A stretch of 64,000 nt of DNA from Nansenia antarctica (lineage: Eukaryota; Chordata; Actinopteri; Argentiniformes; Microstomatidae), in contig OZ022347.1 of assembly GCA_963989245.1 (NCBI GenBank), forward strand, positions 41,278,558-41,342,557. Reading direction: 5' to 3'. Positions 22,262-35,243 of the stretch are shown here, piece after piece. Every line of letters begins with the position of its first letter. Position 1 is the first letter of the stretch. Position numbers and translations under genes: made by a program. The notes below the pieces were generated by a model. The model saw nothing but the letters and a program-made list of their open reading frames with translations, made no database searches and was not told the origin of the DNA.

Positions 22262-23348
22262 TCCTATCTCTGAACCGAGCTGCTGAGAGTTCAGGAAGTG
22301 GTGTTTCTAGTCGAGCCACTCCAGCGTGTCTGAGGGTCTCGGCCCCGGCAGCTCCACTGGGTTCAGATCCACCACAGATGTTAGGAGACACGGCTGCACA
22401 CGACTTCCTATCAGGAGAGCAACTGATCAGAGATGGAGATGCATGTAATTACAGAGGGCGAGATAATTGAAGACGAATGCTAATCTTCTCAGGGGAATTC
22501 CATGCCAGAATGTTCTGGGCTTTGCCGCGAAATGTTCTTTAATCAAAGTGAAGTGAGGCGAGGAAAAATATCCTGTACGTTTCACCCTGAAGACAATTAC
22601 ATAGTAGTTGTTTTGTCACATTTCTCGGTTGCACAGATGCGCCTGATCTTTCTGGATCATTATCTTCACGAATCCGAACACAAGACGTGATTGAGGCGTG
22701 ATGGCGTTGTCATTTGCAGGAAGTGCTGACAGCCTGTCTCTGTCTCTGCTGCTCTGGAGCACAAGGAGGCCGTCCTCCACGTCTCTGATGGCTGAAGAAG
22801 AGATGGACAAGACAGACGCCGTTCAACACCAGCAGCCAGTCAGGTCACGGCCCGGCCTCCTTCCAGAGACTCACTGCCTTCTGTCTTTCTTTCTCTCTTT
22901 CTTTATTTCTTTCTCTCTTTCTCTCTTTCTTCCTCAGAAGTGTTTTTATCGTCAGTTGGAGATTTATAAACGATGACTTGGCACGTCAGCTTAAACAAGC
23001 GTCCCCTCTGATGGAAGACGAGAGGGCGGAACGTTTCTGTTCTGTTGGGCGACATCGTCTGGGACAGAGATCAGTTGTGCTCTGGAATAACTGTTGGCGA
23101 TCGTTAAGAAGCGTTAAGGGTTTTACATCAGAGTGACAATAGAGGAGAACTATTTGGACTTGCTGTCGTATTCTGTGAATTATTTTCTGTGCTGTGGGAT
23201 GAGATCGTCAGAGAAGCAGAAACTACCCGACTCTCAACACGAACGCCGCTGGTTTGAATCAAACTGGGGACGGAACTTTTGTTGCTGTTAATTCTTGCTA
23301 ATTCTTGTTGCTTATGCTAATATCTTCTAATGCTAATGCATTCCCGAG
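22261..23348. other. no gene; candidate conserved non-coding block
   Basis: The stretch 22425-22690 is free of repeats, rich in TAAT and GATAAT motifs (ATGTAATTACAGAGG, GAGATAATTGAAGACG) and ends near GGATCATTATCTTCACG. It resembles conserved intronic enhancers in composition only. A CTTTCTTTCT run lies at 22880-22935. Confidence 0.35.
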
Positions 23349-23790
23349 GCAACTTACCCTAACCATAACCAACTTACCCTAACCAGAACCAACTGACCCT
23401 AACCGTAACCAACTTACCCTAACCGTAACCAACTTACCCTAACCATAACCAACTGACCCTAACCATAACCAACTGACCCTAACCGTAACCAACTTACCAT
23501 AACCAACTGAACCTAACCGTAACCAACTGACCCTAACCGTAACCAACTTACCCTAACCGTAACCAACTTACCCTAACCGTAACCAACTTACCCTAATCAT
23601 AACCAACTTACCCTAACCGTAACCAACTTACCCTAACTGTAACCAACTTACCCTAACCATAACCAACTTACCCTAACCGTAACCAATTTACCCTAACCGT
23701 AACCAACTTACCCTAACTGTAACCAACTTACCCTAACCGTAACCAACTTACCCTAACCGTAACCAACTTACCCTAACTGTAACCACTCCA
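23349..23790. repeat. 20-bp telomere-like minisatellite, about 22 copies
   Basis: Unit AACTTACCCTAACCGTAACC. Each unit contains one CCCTAACC, i.e. one telomere-type CCCTAA hexamer with flanking CC. Common variants are CATAACC, CTGTAACC and CTGACCC. It decays at both edges. Confidence 0.95.
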
Positions 23791-24120
23791 AACTGATGCC
23801 TAACACTGCCTAACAGACACACAGGCTGGAATTCACGTAGTCAAGCTGCAGCACGTCACAAACATACTGTAGGTCTCTGAGGTGTGAACCATCAGAACAT
23901 GCATCTGTATGGGCAGAGAGATGAAGCAATGAGATTAAATAATGAGATGAAGCATGCCTTACACTGTTCAGTACATGTATGCTACATGTAGCTACATGCT
24001 AATGCCTTCCATAGACAACTTGCTCAAACCATAACCACTCCCTGTGAGATGAAGCCTTACACTGCTCAGTACAGACTGACACAATGTTCCTTCCCTTGGA
24101 AAGAATAAAGTTCAAGTATA
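23791..24120. other. no gene seen
   Basis: ATGAGATGAAGC and TACACTG-TCAGTACA are each duplicated near 23940-24075, suggesting a small old duplication. Confidence 0.4.
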
Positions 24121-24242
24121 CACCATTTAGCTGACGCTTTTATCCACATTGCAGTGAGTGCATACATTTTTCTGTATGGTCCCAGCGGGAATCGAACCCA
24201 CAACCTAAGTGTTGTTAGCGCCATGCTCTACCTGCATCCACA
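24121..24242 (-). mobile_element. SINE with tRNA-like head and L2-type tail
   Basis: Read on the minus strand: GTAGAGCATGGCGCTAACAA (A-box region), then GTGGGTTCGATTCCCGC (a good B box). A short body and GTGGATAAAAGCGTCAGC follow, then TAAATGG. The tail matches the L2 LINE 3' end. The tRNA head plus borrowed LINE tail is standard SINE design. Confidence 0.75.
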
Positions 24243-24636
24243 ACACACAGTACTGACTGAGTCACTGAAACGCCCCACATCTAGAAGGCAGCCTAGCGTT
24301 AGCCTAGCGTAGCCTAGCGGTCTGTCTGCTTTCTCTTCTGCATAAGCAGGTGTTGCAGACGGTTGCATCACTGCTAAAATGAAAGCTTCTATTATCGTTC
24401 AGAAGCTTCCCAGGTATGAGTGCAGTAATTAGACTGTCGGTTACACTCCAAGGCTGTCACAGTTTGAGGCCTGTTTCAATTAGCCTCCCTTTGATACCAC
24501 AAGGCTCGTCTGACAAATCCTTAAAGGGGCTCTCTGTAATTGGCACACCTTTTATTTTACTTTTAAATTAATGACATCCATTGATTCTCTTTAACATGTT
24601 TTTATGGTATTACTGCTTTAATGGGATAGAGACTGA
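24243..24636. other. no gene; AT-rich unique block
   Basis: Starts with a GCCTAGCGTTA triplication at 24291-24320. 24350-24530 is unique sequence with AGTGCAGTAATTAGACTG and TTCAATTAGCCTCCC and could be regulatory, unproven. Confidence 0.35.
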
Positions 24637-25250
24637 CAGGAAGGAGGGTGAGAGAGAGGAGGGATGACAGGAAGGAGGGTGAGAGAGAGGAGGGATGGCA
24701 GGAAGGATGGGTGAGAGAGGAGGGATGACAGGAAGGATGGGTGAGAGAGAGAGAGGAGGGATGACATGCAGGATGGGTGAGAGAGAGAGGAGGGATGACA
24801 GGAAGGAGGGTGAGAGAGAGGAGGGATGACAGGAAGGATGGGTGAGAGAGAGAGAGGAGGGATGACATGCAGGATGGGTGAGAGAGAGAGGAGGGATGAC
24901 ATGAAAGAGGGTGAGAGAGAGAGGAGGGATGACAGGAAGGTTGGGTGAGAGAGAGAGAGAGGAGGGATGACATGCAGGATGGGTGAGAGAGAGAGGAGGG
25001 ATGACATGAAGGAGGGTGAGAGAGAGAGGAGGGATGAAAGGAAGGTTGGGTGAGAGAGAGGAGGGATGACAGGAAGGATGGGTGAGAGAGAGGGGAGGGA
25101 AGGGAAGGGATGACAGGAAGGATGGGGGAGAGAGAGGAGGGATGACAGGAAGGATGGGTGAGAGAGAGGAGGGATGACATGAAGGATGGGTGAGAGAGAG
25201 AGGAGGGATGACAGGAAGGATGGGTGAGAGAGGAGGGATGACATGCAGGA
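24637..25250. repeat. 34-36-bp minisatellite, about 17 copies
   Basis: Unit GGGATGACAGGAAGGATGGG plus TGAGAGAGAGAGGA. The GA stretch varies in length, and ATGACATGCAGG and GGAAGGTTGG variants occur. Confidence 0.95.
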
Positions 25251-25326
25251 TATGTCAACGGCCGTCAATTGATTCTAGAAGAATATATAAATGCTTCACG
25301 AGTGAAGTCCAACTGTCTTACCCCAT

Positions 25327-25585
25327 CAGAACCCCAAACATTCTATCAGAACCCCAGACATTCTATCAGAACCCCAGACATTATATCAGAACCCCAGACA
25401 TTCTATCAGAACCCCAAACATTCTATCAGAGCCCCAAACATTCTATCAGAGCCCCAAACATTCTATCAGAACCCCAAACATTCTATCAGAACCCCCAACA
25501 TTCTATCAGAACCCCAAACATTCTATCAGAAGCCCAAACATTCTATCAGAACCCCAAACATTCTATCAGAACCCCAAACATTCTT
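25327..25585. repeat. 20-bp minisatellite, 13 copies
   Basis: Unit CAGAACCCCAAACATTCTAT. Variants are CAGAC, GAGCCCC, CCCCCAAC and AAGCCC. The exact 20-bp register holds throughout. Confidence 0.97.
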
Positions 25586-25655
25586 GTTTAACTCCACTGT
25601 GTGTAAGCAATGCACCTGTAAATACTGTTTAGCTTCATAACATGGTTAATATGGT

Positions 25656-25886
25656 TAAAAGAAGAGATTTGGTGAGGCTGCATTCTCATTCTATGCACCC
25701 TGATTGCCAGTTTACATTAGGGATACAACCTCAGCACATAATGTTTAAGTCAAGACTAAAAACCTATCTTGTTAATATTGCCTTTAAATTACGAAATAAT
25801 TAAATGATGATTATATAATGATTGGAGCACTTTGAGCTGCAACGTTTGCAGGAAAAGTGCTATACAAATAAATAGTTATTATTAAC
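25656..25886 (+). mobile_element. CR1/L2-like LINE 3' end, copy 1
   Basis: Matches 32495-32722: GGTGAGGCTGCATTCTCATT, CAGTTTACATTAGGGAT, TATTGCCTTTAAATTAC, GATTGGAGCACTTTGAGCTG, AGTGCTATACAAATAAA and a TTATTA tail. It has a small deletion where the other copy reads GTGGAATGCACTG. The coding part is the C-terminal end of a reverse transcriptase. Confidence 0.82.
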
Positions 25887-26367
25887 ACCATCATGTTGAC
25901 CTCATGGATCCATCCATGCAGCTGTGGCTATGAACCTGAGAGTCACATTCCTCCAGCCTCGTCCCTCAGCATGTTACCAACATGGTGGTGAGGAGCCTTC
26001 AGTGCTTTGTTGTTGTCTGAATTACAGATCGCACATTTAATGTTCAAACTTTACTGTCTTCCACATATATCTGTCAGTGTTTCCATGGTGATTTTATCAC
26101 ATTGTGTATTTTTTAGAACTTTAATGAAATACAGGACATTGTATAAACTGGACATTGTTAGTAAAACTGACTATAATTACTGCTATATCTCTATGGAGAT
26201 GGGCTTCATTTTATACACACAGACAACGTTAATTATGCAAACAAATGACCTCACGCTTAATCAATACTGAAGCATTTGCATTACCAACCCGTTATGAAAG
26301 AGATTCAATCAGCTTATTGATAATTTTAAAGGTGACATCAGTCTGTGTTGCCATGTCAACCAACCTT
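25887..26367. other. no gene seen
   Basis: AT-rich unique sequence. Confidence 0.45.
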
Positions 26368-26466
26368 GTGTCATTTAAACACTCTGACATTACAACCAAC
26401 CCTGTGTCACTTAAACACTCTGACATGACAACCAACCCTGTGTCATTTAAACACTCTGACATGACA
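26368..26466. repeat. 36-bp minisatellite, 3 copies
   Basis: Unit TGTGTCATTTAAACACTCTG plus ACATGACAACCAACCC. Confidence 0.9.
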
Positions 26467-26518
26467 GATCCTCCTGCTAACTTGTCACTACCGTGTAAGA
26501 CCTCACTCTGACCCCAGG

Positions 26519-26715
26519 GTGTGTGTTTGTGTGTGAGAGACAGAGTGTGTGTGTGTATGTGTAAGAGTCTGTGTGTGTGTGTGTGTGAGTGTGTGAGTGT
26601 GTGTGTGTGTGTGTGTGTGGTGTGTGTGTGTGGTGTGTGTGTGTGTGGTGTGTGTGCGTATGAGAGAGTGCGTGTGCGTGTGTATATAATGTGTGTGCGT
26701 GAGTGTGTGTGCATG
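26519..26715. repeat. compound (TG)n microsatellite
   Basis: TG dinucleotides with GAGTGTG and GTGCG interruptions. Confidence 0.93.
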
Positions 26716-26835
26716 TGTGATGGGCAGCATGATGATGGGAAACAGACTTCTGACAGACGGGTCTCTGATGGAGGGGGCGGGGCCTCAGGGTCTCAGGGTC
26801 TCCACCTGTCAATCATCCTGCTCTTGTAAGACACG

Positions 26836-26906
26836 GTACCTCCTCCCCAGAGCCTCTCACCAGCAGGTCAGGTACCTCCTCCCCAGAGCCTCTCACCACC
26901 AGGTCA
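26836..26906. repeat. 35-bp tandem duplication
   Basis: GGTACCTCCTCCCCAGAGCC with TCTCACCAGCAGGTCA appears twice in a row. Confidence 0.85.
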
Positions 26907-28775
26907 GGAACAACATTATGCAGAACCTGATGACTTCCTGTCAGGGCGTAACCCTGGACAACACAACACAGCAGCAGCTTCTGGATGTTGACTGAGCTGA
27001 TTGAGTGAACAGCGTAATCCTCCTCACCCAACACGCTCTCAGCCCCGCACGCCTCTTCACTGCTCAACATCTAATAATAACAATAATAACCTTTATTGTT
27101 AAAGCACCTTTCCTGCAGACGTTGTTAACACAGCTAGGCTGCTACAGAAGAAGGATTGAGAGTTCTCCTCCAAACACAAATCTATTTTTAGTTTTTTCTC
27201 TCTGTGTTTTTGCCATTTACTGAGGTAACAATGCTGCTACTTCAAGCTGTGCAGCAGGTTGAAAGCCCTGTCAGAAGTTAACAGAGGAACGATGTGTCTA
27301 AACGAACAAGCTTTCCAATTAAGTGGATTATGATTTTCACGGCTCTGAGGCAAGTGTGGATATGAACATCCGCATGAAGGCAGGAGGGGGAAACATAATA
27401 AAACAAAAGCGATGGAAGAGAACAGAGCAGCTATTGTTTTGTTTGGGTGCGAGACGCTCAGACAAGTCTCCGTACGCTGCAGCGCCTCACACTCAGACTC
27501 TCGTTGATACGCCGTCATTAGGAGACTAACGAGCGTCTGGTGGTGTTGTGAAACAACTGAGCTCTTTTTAAAAGGGCTGAAATTAAACAGCTTGATGAGG
27601 GAATTAGATCATCGAATCAAAAGGGAAGATGACGGAGTTTAGACGTTTACTTGTTGTTGTTTTTCACAGCGGTGAAGAGTCGTAACGTAGCCGTCGCTAA
27701 TGATGCCTCACAGTCAACGGGCCGCTCCGACTACGTCATTAGCATCAGTGAAAACAACGATACGCTTCTGTTTCAGCTGAGCTTGAGAAGACAGGTGTTA
27801 TGAGTCATTCATTTTTACTGTAGATGGTTTTCACAACTTTAATTCCCCGTTCCAGCAGATAAAAACACGTCTGTCTGTGGTGTTAATGAAGCGTTGGGCA
27901 CCTGCAGGACAGTAGGAAACAATTGCGCTGTCGACGTCTATTAACTTCTCTTCGCCTGGTGGAGTGGAGAGGAAAAACAACTACCCATACGCCGAAGAAG
28001 AAGAAGAAGAACTTCTCTCTTCACACCAACTTAACAACTGATGTTAGATCCTACATGGAGTACGCCTGCAGAGCTGCCACTGCCCCTGAAGCTGCTGCTG
28101 ATAATCTGAAATAACTACTGAATAGTCAGCTAAGTAAGTCGATGGCTACAGAACATCAAATTCAAATGCTGTACAGTATGTTACACTACCTACCTCATAC
28201 CTAGACCCCTTTGCGCTTCAGGGCTCACTACCTATTCATCTCGGCATCAAAACATGTATTTGGGTCACAACATTCGCCAAAAACCACCCTAGGAACTCAC
28301 CACTGAACAGTCACTAGTTATTCAGCAGAACTGTCTGACCTTCAGATGGACGAGCGGAGGAGCAGATGGAGGCAGGGTGGTACAGCCGGTTCTCTCCAGA
28401 AAAAAACCTGCCTGTTTGGCAAACTACACCAGAAAAACAGAAACTCTCCAAAACAAAGTTTCGCTACAAGCAACTGGAGAACAAAATGAAGGACTTCCTG
28501 CTTCCTGTATGGTGTTCCAGGGCAGTCGTGATGTTGTCGGTGTGTCGGCCCTGCGCCCATCCAGGAACTAGATGCCAAAAACTTTGATCAACTCCCCGTA
28601 GTGTTCATTAGTCTACCTGGCCTAGAGACGACAGTACCTCATATGGGAACTACCATCTGGTAGGTCCCCCCGTCCCCCTCCACCCTTCTCTCACCCCCCC
28701 TTCTCTCCAGTTGGACACGTGAGGACGTCCCTGCCAGCGGCCCCCCCTGGCTGCACAACGAACCAAACCATCATT
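26907..28775. other. no gene seen
   Basis: Largely unique sequence with a short AAC/AATAAC run at 27073-27090 and (GAA)n at 27994-28010. Open frames at 27323, 28366 and 28377 show no domain. Confidence 0.5.
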
Positions 28776-29174
28776 AAGGAAGAGAGAAGGAAGAGCCCCG
28801 CGGTGGCGCAGCGGTCTAAGCATTTAGCCTCTAGTGCAAGCTGCCCACCGGGGACTGGGATCGAATCCCGGTCTCGCCAGACCCGGATATGGCCGGGGCC
28901 CACAGGGAGCGGCATATTGAGCGGCCGCTCCCAAGGGGGGTATAGGACTATTTCCGGACAAGGATCCGTCGCGCAACATCGCCCCCGTCTGGTGCTAGTC
29001 TGCCTGGCTATCTCCTCTGGGGCTGCCGGCCACGGGGTCGTGCGGAGGATCCTACGCAATAGGCAGGGGATAATTGGATACTAGGTTGGGTGCAATTGGA
29101 TACCAAATTGGGTGATAAAAAAAAGGGATAAAATCAGAAAAAAAATAAAATAAAAAAAAGGAAGAGAGAAGGAA
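28776..29174 (+). mobile_element. tRNA-derived SINE with 17-bp target duplication and A-rich tail
   Basis: AAGGAAGAGAGAAGGAA at 28776-28792 is repeated exactly at 29158-29174. The 365-bp insert starts GAGCCCCGCGGTGGCGCAGC with GGTCTAAG (A box) and carries GGGATCGAATCCCGG (B box). It resembles Leu/Ser-type tRNAs. It ends in an A-rich tail from about 29115. Perfect duplications point to a young insertion mobilised by an A-tail-recognising LINE. Confidence 0.9.
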
Positions 29175-31724
<2,550 letters not shown>

Positions 31725-31815
31725 AGCTGCACTCCTCCACCCCTCCACCCCTCCTCCACCCCTCCACCCCTCCACTCCTCCACTCCTCCACTCCTCCACC
31801 CCACCACTCCTCCTT
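31725..31815. repeat. CCACTCCTCCACC array
   Basis: Short imperfect pyrimidine-rich tandem of CACTCCTC and CACCCCTC units. Confidence 0.85.
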
Positions 31816-32115
31816 GGCCTGGTGATTCAGAGTCCATACGTGTTAACGCTCTTATGAGCATATTTTACGGCTCTCTGGTTAAATCCTCTGGACACTAATT
31901 AGAAGTCGCACTCTGTTAAAAGGTTGGAGGGGCCTTATGGTAAATGGCAGAAGGTAAGCTGCCTTCTGATTGGCCAGAACTACTTCCCTCTAGCCCGCGG
32001 CCACTGTCTCCGCTGATGCGTACAGTCCATTAAAACAGACCCACATTACAGATGGACCTTCGCTCCGGCACAAGGTGGACCCGTGACTCTGTTAGAGCGC
32101 TGTGGGTTTCCAGCA

Positions 32116-32335
32116 GAACTTCAAGCACACACAGTACAGAACTAACTAGAAACACATCTTTTTAAACTTGCTTTTTATTCTAACCGTTTTTTGTTGTTGT
32201 TGTTTTTGCTGACTGTGCTTTTGTTTTGCTTGTAATTATATCTATCTATTCTTGTTCTCTCCATGGAATGTAGTGTCTTTACCATACCAAATGAATGCAT
32301 TATTATTATTAATGTATCTACAGTACTAGCATCCA
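32116..32335 (+). mobile_element. possible LINE 3' end
   Basis: Reads AGAAACACATCTTTTTAAAC then TTGCTTTTTATTCT, resembling the LKTHLF-type C-terminal end of CR1/L2 reverse transcriptases. A T-rich 3'UTR with (GTT)n and an ATTATTATT end follow. Too decayed for a firm call. Confidence 0.4.
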
Positions 32336-32494
32336 TAAAATATAACTACTATAGAAATATAGAATCCACACAATATAATTACTTCAGAACTATATAATCA
32401 TTATAATATAATTACTACACAACTATAGAATAATTACAATAGAGTTACAGAGAAACCATTCTGATGCTGGTTTTCTCTGTGTACCACATGTACA

Positions 32495-32722
32495 AAAGAA
32501 GAGGTTTGGTGAGGCTGCATTCTCATTTTATGCACCCAGATTGTGGAATGCACTGCCAGTTTACATTAGGGATGCAACCTCAGCAAAAACCTAAGAAAAC
32601 ATCTTTTTAATATTGCCTTTAAATTACTAAATAATTTAATTATGATTATATAATGATTGGAGCACTTTGAGCTGCTGCAGGAAAAGCGCTATACAAATAA
32701 AAAGTTATTATTATTATTATAT
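32495..32722 (+). mobile_element. CR1/L2-like LINE 3' end, copy 2
   Basis: Encodes the tail of a reverse transcriptase ORF (GEAAFSFYAP-LWNALP) and then the shared 3'UTR ending AAAGCGCTATACAAATAAAA with (TTA)n. Confidence 0.85.
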
Positions 32723-33485
32723 TACATCCAGCCTCAATGGACCTGGGGTGGATGACTCAGACAGGTGTTTACCACCTGCAGACACTATCTCGCCCCCTGG
32801 AGATATGAAAGGTTAACCCAGGCCTAACCTACAGTCTGCTCCTATGGAAGGGTCTGGATATGGTTAAGAGAAACATATCATAAGAAACATGCTGCTGTGA
32901 AGTCTTCACATGCAGTGGGTCAGCTGCACACTGGCCTTGGGCAAACTGTCAACAAATCGACAAACTGTAATTCACCTGCAAATTCAGGGCACTAATATCT
33001 GAAGGTGATTTTAGCTTGTTCCACGGCTGAATTATTATGGAAAAGAACGAGTCTTCAAACCTATTCAACCATGCGCTGATTAAAAGCTTTCATTCTTAAA
33101 ATAAATAAATGAATAAAATTAAAATTAAAATTCTGGAACCTACTGTGTAAGTCCCACCGTTACCACGGCGATGGAGAATGTTCAGCTCCAGTTGAGCACA
33201 TCTCAGGACCCATTGTTTAAACATGAGCCTAATGAAAGGGGGAGTCATCACTATTCTGAGCTCCACGCAGAATTATCAAGTCTCTGCCCCAAGGCATGAT
33301 GGGACACATAATGGTCTGTGAATTCCCCCATCTGAGTCTCGTACACTTTGGTTCTCTCATGGACAATGAGGTCCATTTCCACGGCCAAACACTGAGACAC
33401 GGCGTTGTGTTCTCCTGCAGAGAGACTCTCACCAGGCCTGGGGTAGAGAGAGGAAGGAGATGTGGGAGTTCGTCAGTCCGTGAGC
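32723..33485. other. no gene seen
   Basis: Unique sequence with an AAATAAATGAATAAAATTAA stretch near 33100. Confidence 0.5.
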
Positions 33486-33720
33486 TTAGAATGATAAGGT
33501 TCTATCTCCGTTTAGGGTAGTTCTGAGATATTGAGTGTCAAAGTTTTTACATTCCATTATGTTTTGTGGGATGGAACCTTTGTATTTTATTAATTACTAA
33601 CTCAAAAATGTCAACATTTTAAAAATAACACCACACAGGCATTAATAAACACCTAATGGTTCAGATTATGTAAAAAAACTCAATTTTGACAAAAATGGAG
33701 ATAGAACCTTTTAATTCTAA
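33486..33720. mobile_element. MITE with about 28-bp inverted ends, TA-type
   Basis: TTAGAATGATAAGGTTCTAT with CTCCGTTT at the left faces AAATGGAGATAGAACC and TTTTAATTCTAA at the right, about 24 of 28 pairing. The flanks are compatible with a TA duplication. It is 235 bp and AT-rich with no frame. Confidence 0.78.
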
Positions 33721-34146
33721 CGTCATGAGTAGCTGAAAACATGATGTTTGTTCATTACATTTAAATAGGCAGAGCTCTCTGGAAAGTGGTTTTCTACATA
33801 CAGTAACACAACACTATTACCATTCTAGAATGAGTTTGTTTTTCCACTCTAGAACACCACAGAGGCTACTTTGTAACAGTGTGTATTGTTACTTTGTAAC
33901 AGTGTGCATTGTGTTGGCAGACAAACTGAGAAGTTACCACGGCAGTTTTGACATTCAGTGTTATCCAGTATGTTGTATATAGACACACTTGAAATGTGTT
34001 TACTGAATGAACCCCAACAGGCATCCTGCAGATCAGCTCAACCATGAGATGAAGGAAGAAGAATAAACAAGAACAAACAGTCCCAGGTGTTTTATTTATT
34101 TGTGTCTGACACCTTGGTTTGATTTCAAACCCTTGTGGGTTTTACC
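33721..34146. other. no gene seen
   Basis: ACTTTGTAACAGTGTG is duplicated at 33869 and 33892. Otherwise unique. Confidence 0.5.
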
Positions 34147-34183
<37 letters not shown>

Positions 34184-34325
34184 GCACACGCACACGCTCT
34201 GCACAGAGCTGCCTTCACATGGCTCCAAATGTGTCTTTGGTGTGAAGTTTCGGGACTACGGCAGCAAATACCCAGAGGACACAACAGATGATCACAATCA
34301 ACCACCCTCCCCAACATGCACACAT

Positions 34326-34388
<63 letters not shown>
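34147..34388. repeat. two (AC)n microsatellites
   Basis: 34148-34195 ends in GCACGCACAC variants. 34318-34387 is about 70 bp of nearly pure AC. Confidence 0.95.
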
Positions 34389-34389
<1 letters not shown>

Positions 34390-34668
34390 CCTCCCTCCCC
34401 AAGCTGGGCATTCACCTGAATCACAGCATCTGTTCAGAGAAGAATGCCACAGTAGATCATTAGCAACACTGTCTGTCAACTCCTGCAGGAATATTAAGTA
34501 TCGCCATTAAGTATGGAAGTGAATGATTGTCATTGTTTTGCTTTTACCATCATTACTTAACAGAAGCTGATCTCTCTCTGATCTCTCTCTCTTGCTTTAC
34601 TTGGGGATTGAGACATTCTCTACCACAAGCCCTTGGTAGGAAGATAGATATTAGACATTCTCTACCAC

Positions 34669-35243
34669 AAGTCACATCAACACAGCTAGTCACGTCAACA
34701 CAAACAGCTAGTCACATCAACACAAACAGCTAGTCACATCAACACAAACAGCTAGTCACATCAACACAAACAGCTAGTCACATCAACACAAACAGCTAGT
34801 CACATCAACACAAACAGCTAGTCACGTCAACACAAACAGCTAGTCACGTCAACACAAACAGCTAGTCACATCAACACAAACAGCTAGTCACATCAACACA
34901 AACAGCTAGTCACGTCAACACAAACAGCTAGTCACGTCAACACAAACAGCTAGTCACATCAACACAAACAGCTAGTCACATCAACACAAACAGCTAGTCA
35001 CATCAACACAAACAGCTAGTCACATCAACACAAACAGCTAGTCACGTCAACACAAACAGCTAGTCACGTCAACACAAACAGCTAGTCACATCAACACAAA
35101 CAGCTAGTCACATCAACACAAACAGCTAGTCACATCAACACAAACAGCTAGTCACATCAACACAAACAGCTAGTCACATCAACAGAAACAGCTAGTCACA
35201 TCAACACAAACAGCTAGTCACATCAACACAAACAGCTAGTCAC
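34669..35243. repeat. 22-bp minisatellite, about 26 copies
   Basis: Unit AACACAAACAGCTAGTCACA plus TC. The only common variant is CACATC versus CACGTC, which occurs in pairs and suggests higher-order duplication of two-unit blocks. It runs directly into the LINE at 35244. Confidence 0.96.

Noticed and set aside
21285..22391. Ser/Leu- and Arg/Glu-rich open frames up to 368 codons
   Set aside because: They are translations of GA/CT higher-order repeats, open in several frames and on both strands.
23349..23790. A true telomere or chromosome end
   Set aside because: The unit is 20 bp with one CCCTAA each rather than tandem hexamers, and unique intron sequence lies on both sides.
28796..28880. 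A functional tRNA gene
   Set aside because: The A and B box motifs sit in a 365-bp A-tailed insert with target duplications, and no cloverleaf acceptor stem closes. It is a SINE. The B boxes at 24.2 and 63.15 kb were rejected as tRNA genes likewise.
34669..35243. Regular 22-bp repeats resembling a CRISPR array
   Set aside because: There are no unique spacers, the units are contiguous, the genome is eukaryotic and no cas genes are present. It is a minisatellite. The 34- and 31-bp arrays at 16-18.6 kb were rejected for the same reason.
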